From: Propionibacteriaceae bacterium
GTDB lineage: Bacteria > Actinomycetota > Actinomycetes > Propionibacteriales > Propionibacteriaceae
Length of the DNA: 64,000 bases
Reading direction: 5' to 3'
Assembly (NCBI GenBank): GCA_031285845.1
Contig: JAITVK010000026.1
Coordinates: forward strand, 1 to 64,000
The position numbers and the translations under genes are program-made. Every line of letters begins with the position of its first letter. The stretch's first letter is position 1. Shown in pieces: positions 63,201 to 64,000 of the stretch. The notes under the pieces were generated by a model. The model was not told the origin of the DNA, searched no databases, and worked only from the letters and a program-made list of their open reading frames with translations.

Positions 63201-64000
63201 GATCCTTCGACGTGGCCGCCTCGTTGAAGGGTGAGCCAGTCAACACCGCGACAGTCAACTTCCTCCAAGCGAGCAGCCCGCAAGTCACGTTCACCACGCC
63301 CGCGAATGGTGCGGTGGTGTCCAGTGGTCTGCCGTTGATCGCTGGTACGAGCACGATCGCTCCCGTCGAAGTTCGCGAAGGCGCCACCACGCTGTGCACC
63401 ATCGACCAGCTCGACGAGAAGGGCGGTTGGGCTTGCGTGTTGACTTCACCGCTGAGCGAAGGCGCGCACACACTAACCGCCTCGGCGGGCCCCGACGGCG
63501 CCACAACCACTGAGGTCACGCTCACTGTGGACACGAAAGCTCCAGCCAAGCCGGTGATCACCAGCCCGACGAACGGCGCCACGCTGGCCGCGCCCGCCAC
63601 TGACCTCAAAGTCAGCGGCACGGCGGAGCCGAACGCCAACATCGTCGTCAAGACAGCTTCCGTGTCCCGAGCAGCCGCCCCTGGCAGCTGCGAGACCACG
63701 GCCAACGCTCAGGGCGATTGGTCCTGCACGCTGGCTCCGCTCGCCGCTGGCGCCCACACCTTGTCGGTGACCGCCACGGACGCGGCCGGACATGTGTCGC
63801 CCGCCGCCGAAGTGACCATCACTCAGGCGACGGCATCCACTAGCCCGAGCCCCAGCGGTACCCCGACAGGCCCGACCGAGACACCGACTGGACCGACGGG
63901 AACCCCGACCGGTCCGACCAGCACACCGACCGGACCAACTCAAACCCCAACGGGACCCACGGGAACACCCACCGGACCAACCGAAACACCAACCGGACCA
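60284..64000 (+). CDS. giant secreted Ig-like surface protein, 3' end outside window
   Basis: An open frame of 1,239 codons running off the right edge. The N-terminus has a signal peptide (STVFLAMVAAIMLTVFSGVF, cleavage likely near residue 41). About eight to ten bacterial Ig-like domains of roughly 100 residues follow, seen as repeated GVYTAKFTS/GNYTATLTS strands, Big_1-type TDKDGVAKTTLTDT turns and paired Cys at domain edges. From about residue 1186 a Thr/Pro stalk repeats TPTGPT plus one variable residue at least seven times. It is probably a wall-anchored or membrane-anchored adhesin; the anchor is not in the window. Thr content is very high, suiting O-glycosylation. Confidence 0.85.
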   Translation, partial: MTTTSNAHTIRRSSTVFLAMVAAIMLTVFSGVFNTPADADDTVTTAATGCTLSFAVTPTGATPVLADGTASWTGTVTPTNCSNLTATQVSFTPSDPSVRASAITTTSTGAYKVTFTSTQAGKFTVEAKYATTSLGVQEIVFLTSGPDAAHSSLAVTPTSATVPCDGTVQLTAAATVRSTQDEPVAGVEVTFTLGASQTTTAKTNADGVATLTINAGAQAKPLPVAASILQSGTATAITGSPTNVTLTAQENCDSVAMTVAPTATGTVAADGKASWTATITLKNHAGDPITDAPATAFVFQFARAGEPTGLVTASAVSQTSPGTYTAKLTAIYPGDYAVTAYYYQTPSQPQTVTFTSATVDTQGSTLTVSPTTVTIPCDGTDPQKVEAVVALVDSQGAPAAGVQASVTINDGTPTVVTTGTDGKATVTITTPKNGAGSTMTVKATVQVGGQTVELKNSPTKVTLTPAPGCTPTIGSWGLKLSRASQSVNMPITVTASFKDSDGQPITNLDPAKLTFVPSSNKVSVGEVTNNGDGNYTATLTSATVGEYTLAMSYDGKDLTGSKTVAFSYVVGSTFAADPQRVCVGESSDLTLKLQDSAGKPYAAIDVTLSTSGSATLGQTTVTTDKDGVAKTTLTDTVAETVTIHAKALTTSGNVEDLVTPIDVTFVTGCGTTQPPAPAFTVAGTTSDTVWANGQDSWTGTVTVTDAQGARVSTLTASDFDFTVTPSGVTVSEVTNAGNGVYTAKFTSRTASTFTVAPSVKGFPDPATRTITFTTAATTPNSIERLTLTPDQVQVTEPAEGCSTGPTTMDPSTVAAVAHVTDATGQPATGVTVTFSTSGPLVLSASTAVSDSAGNAQVRLTMGESYDGATAVDVKATLGDGQPTLTSQVKLNGAPTQPGTGSTFTVAPTTGTTVLADGRQSWTGTLTLRVPCSGATWSPADFSFASTPAGVTASAVTAVSDGVYEVKFTSTTAGSFDVAASLKGEPVNTATVNFLQASSPQVTFTTPANGAVVSSGLPLIAGTSTIAPVEVREGATTLCTIDQLDEKGGWACVLTSPLSEGAHTLTASAGPDGATTTEVTLTVDTKAPAKPVITSPTNGATLAAPATDLKVSGTAEPNANIVVKTASVSRAAAPGSCETTANAQGDWSCTLAPLAAGAHTLSVTATDAAGHVSPAAEVTITQATASTSPSPSGTPTGPTETPTGPTGTPTGPTSTPTGPTQTPTGPTGTPTGPTETPTGP

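Noticed and set aside
60280-63943. Several minus-strand open frames opposite the Ig-like gene
   Set aside because: Val/Ala/Gly-rich shadows of the Thr-rich plus-strand frame; no domains or ribosome-binding sites.

Overview
This window is high-GC DNA with dense, often 4-base-overlapping genes, typical actinobacterial families and no rRNA or tRNA that I can see. Pyruvate phosphate dikinase, alanine dehydrogenase and a large set of sugar-acid genes would suit a Propionibacteriaceae-like member of Actinomycetota, but that placement is inference. The hexamer CGTACG recurs throughout.

Layout. 0.3-2.4 kb: a DUF4143 ATPase, a 44-bp perfect palindrome and the remnant of a second DUF4143 gene. 2.4-8.8 kb: two divergent sugar-acid operons (kduD-like SDR, 2-hydroxyacid dehydrogenase, cupin and Dabb protein on the minus strand; PfkB kinase, TetR regulator, SDR and beta-propeller lactonase on the plus strand). 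8.9-9.4 kb: a RelE/YafQ-type toxin-antitoxin pair. 10.0-13.6 kb: a heterodimeric ABC exporter whose two ATPase halves have complementary lost motifs. 14.2-21.5 kb: a minus-strand operon of class III aminotransferase, class II aldolase, Pot-type ABC importer with a fused permease, and kduI. 21.5-23.2 kb: a repeat-rich intergenic region with a regular 62-bp-period array. 23.2-33.1 kb: a nearly complete peptidoglycan-sugar scavenging locus (RpiR regulator, BadF-type kinase, ABC importer, GH3 NagZ, AnmK, MurQ). 33.1-39 kb: an accessory region bounded on its left by a duplicated 3' end of murQ, holding an apparently frameshifted secreted protein, HipBA, a Phd-PIN pair, a peptidoglycan-binding-like protein and a lipoprotein. 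39-48.8 kb: orphan response regulator, a stand-alone E2-like acyltransferase, alanine dehydrogenase, KDG kinase, KDPG aldolase, glycerate kinase, CutC and a GNAT enzyme, with a second short array of 61-bp period. 48.9-56.5 kb: a RloA/RloB (AbiL-like) pair and two ABC-2 export systems around a MerR regulator with two HTH domains. 56.7-60.1 kb: ppdK and a GNAT gene. 60.3 kb to the right edge: the start of a giant secreted Ig-like surface protein with a TPTGPTx heptad tail.

How the genes work together. KduI, KduD, KDG kinase and KDPG aldolase together form a route from 5-dehydro-4-deoxy-glucuronate to pyruvate plus glyceraldehyde 3-phosphate; glycerate kinase, alanine dehydrogenase and ppdK act near the C3 products. 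A 25-bp motif (TTATTTCG, N5, N5, TATAATA) is found at five places, three of them beside these genes, and may define a regulon. The kduI operon also encodes an aminotransferase, an aldolase and a dedicated importer, so its substrate may be an amino-containing sugar acid that is not yet described. The MurNAc locus is separately controlled by an RpiR protein whose likely operator lies in the divergent promoter. Strongest candidates for something new: the dispersed AACAGCGCAAwATCGAC repeat family in four intergenic regions, the two cas-less CRISPR-like arrays, the murQ 3'-end duplication, the complementary ATPase degeneration in the exporter, and the His-less E2-like protein with a leaderless promoter.
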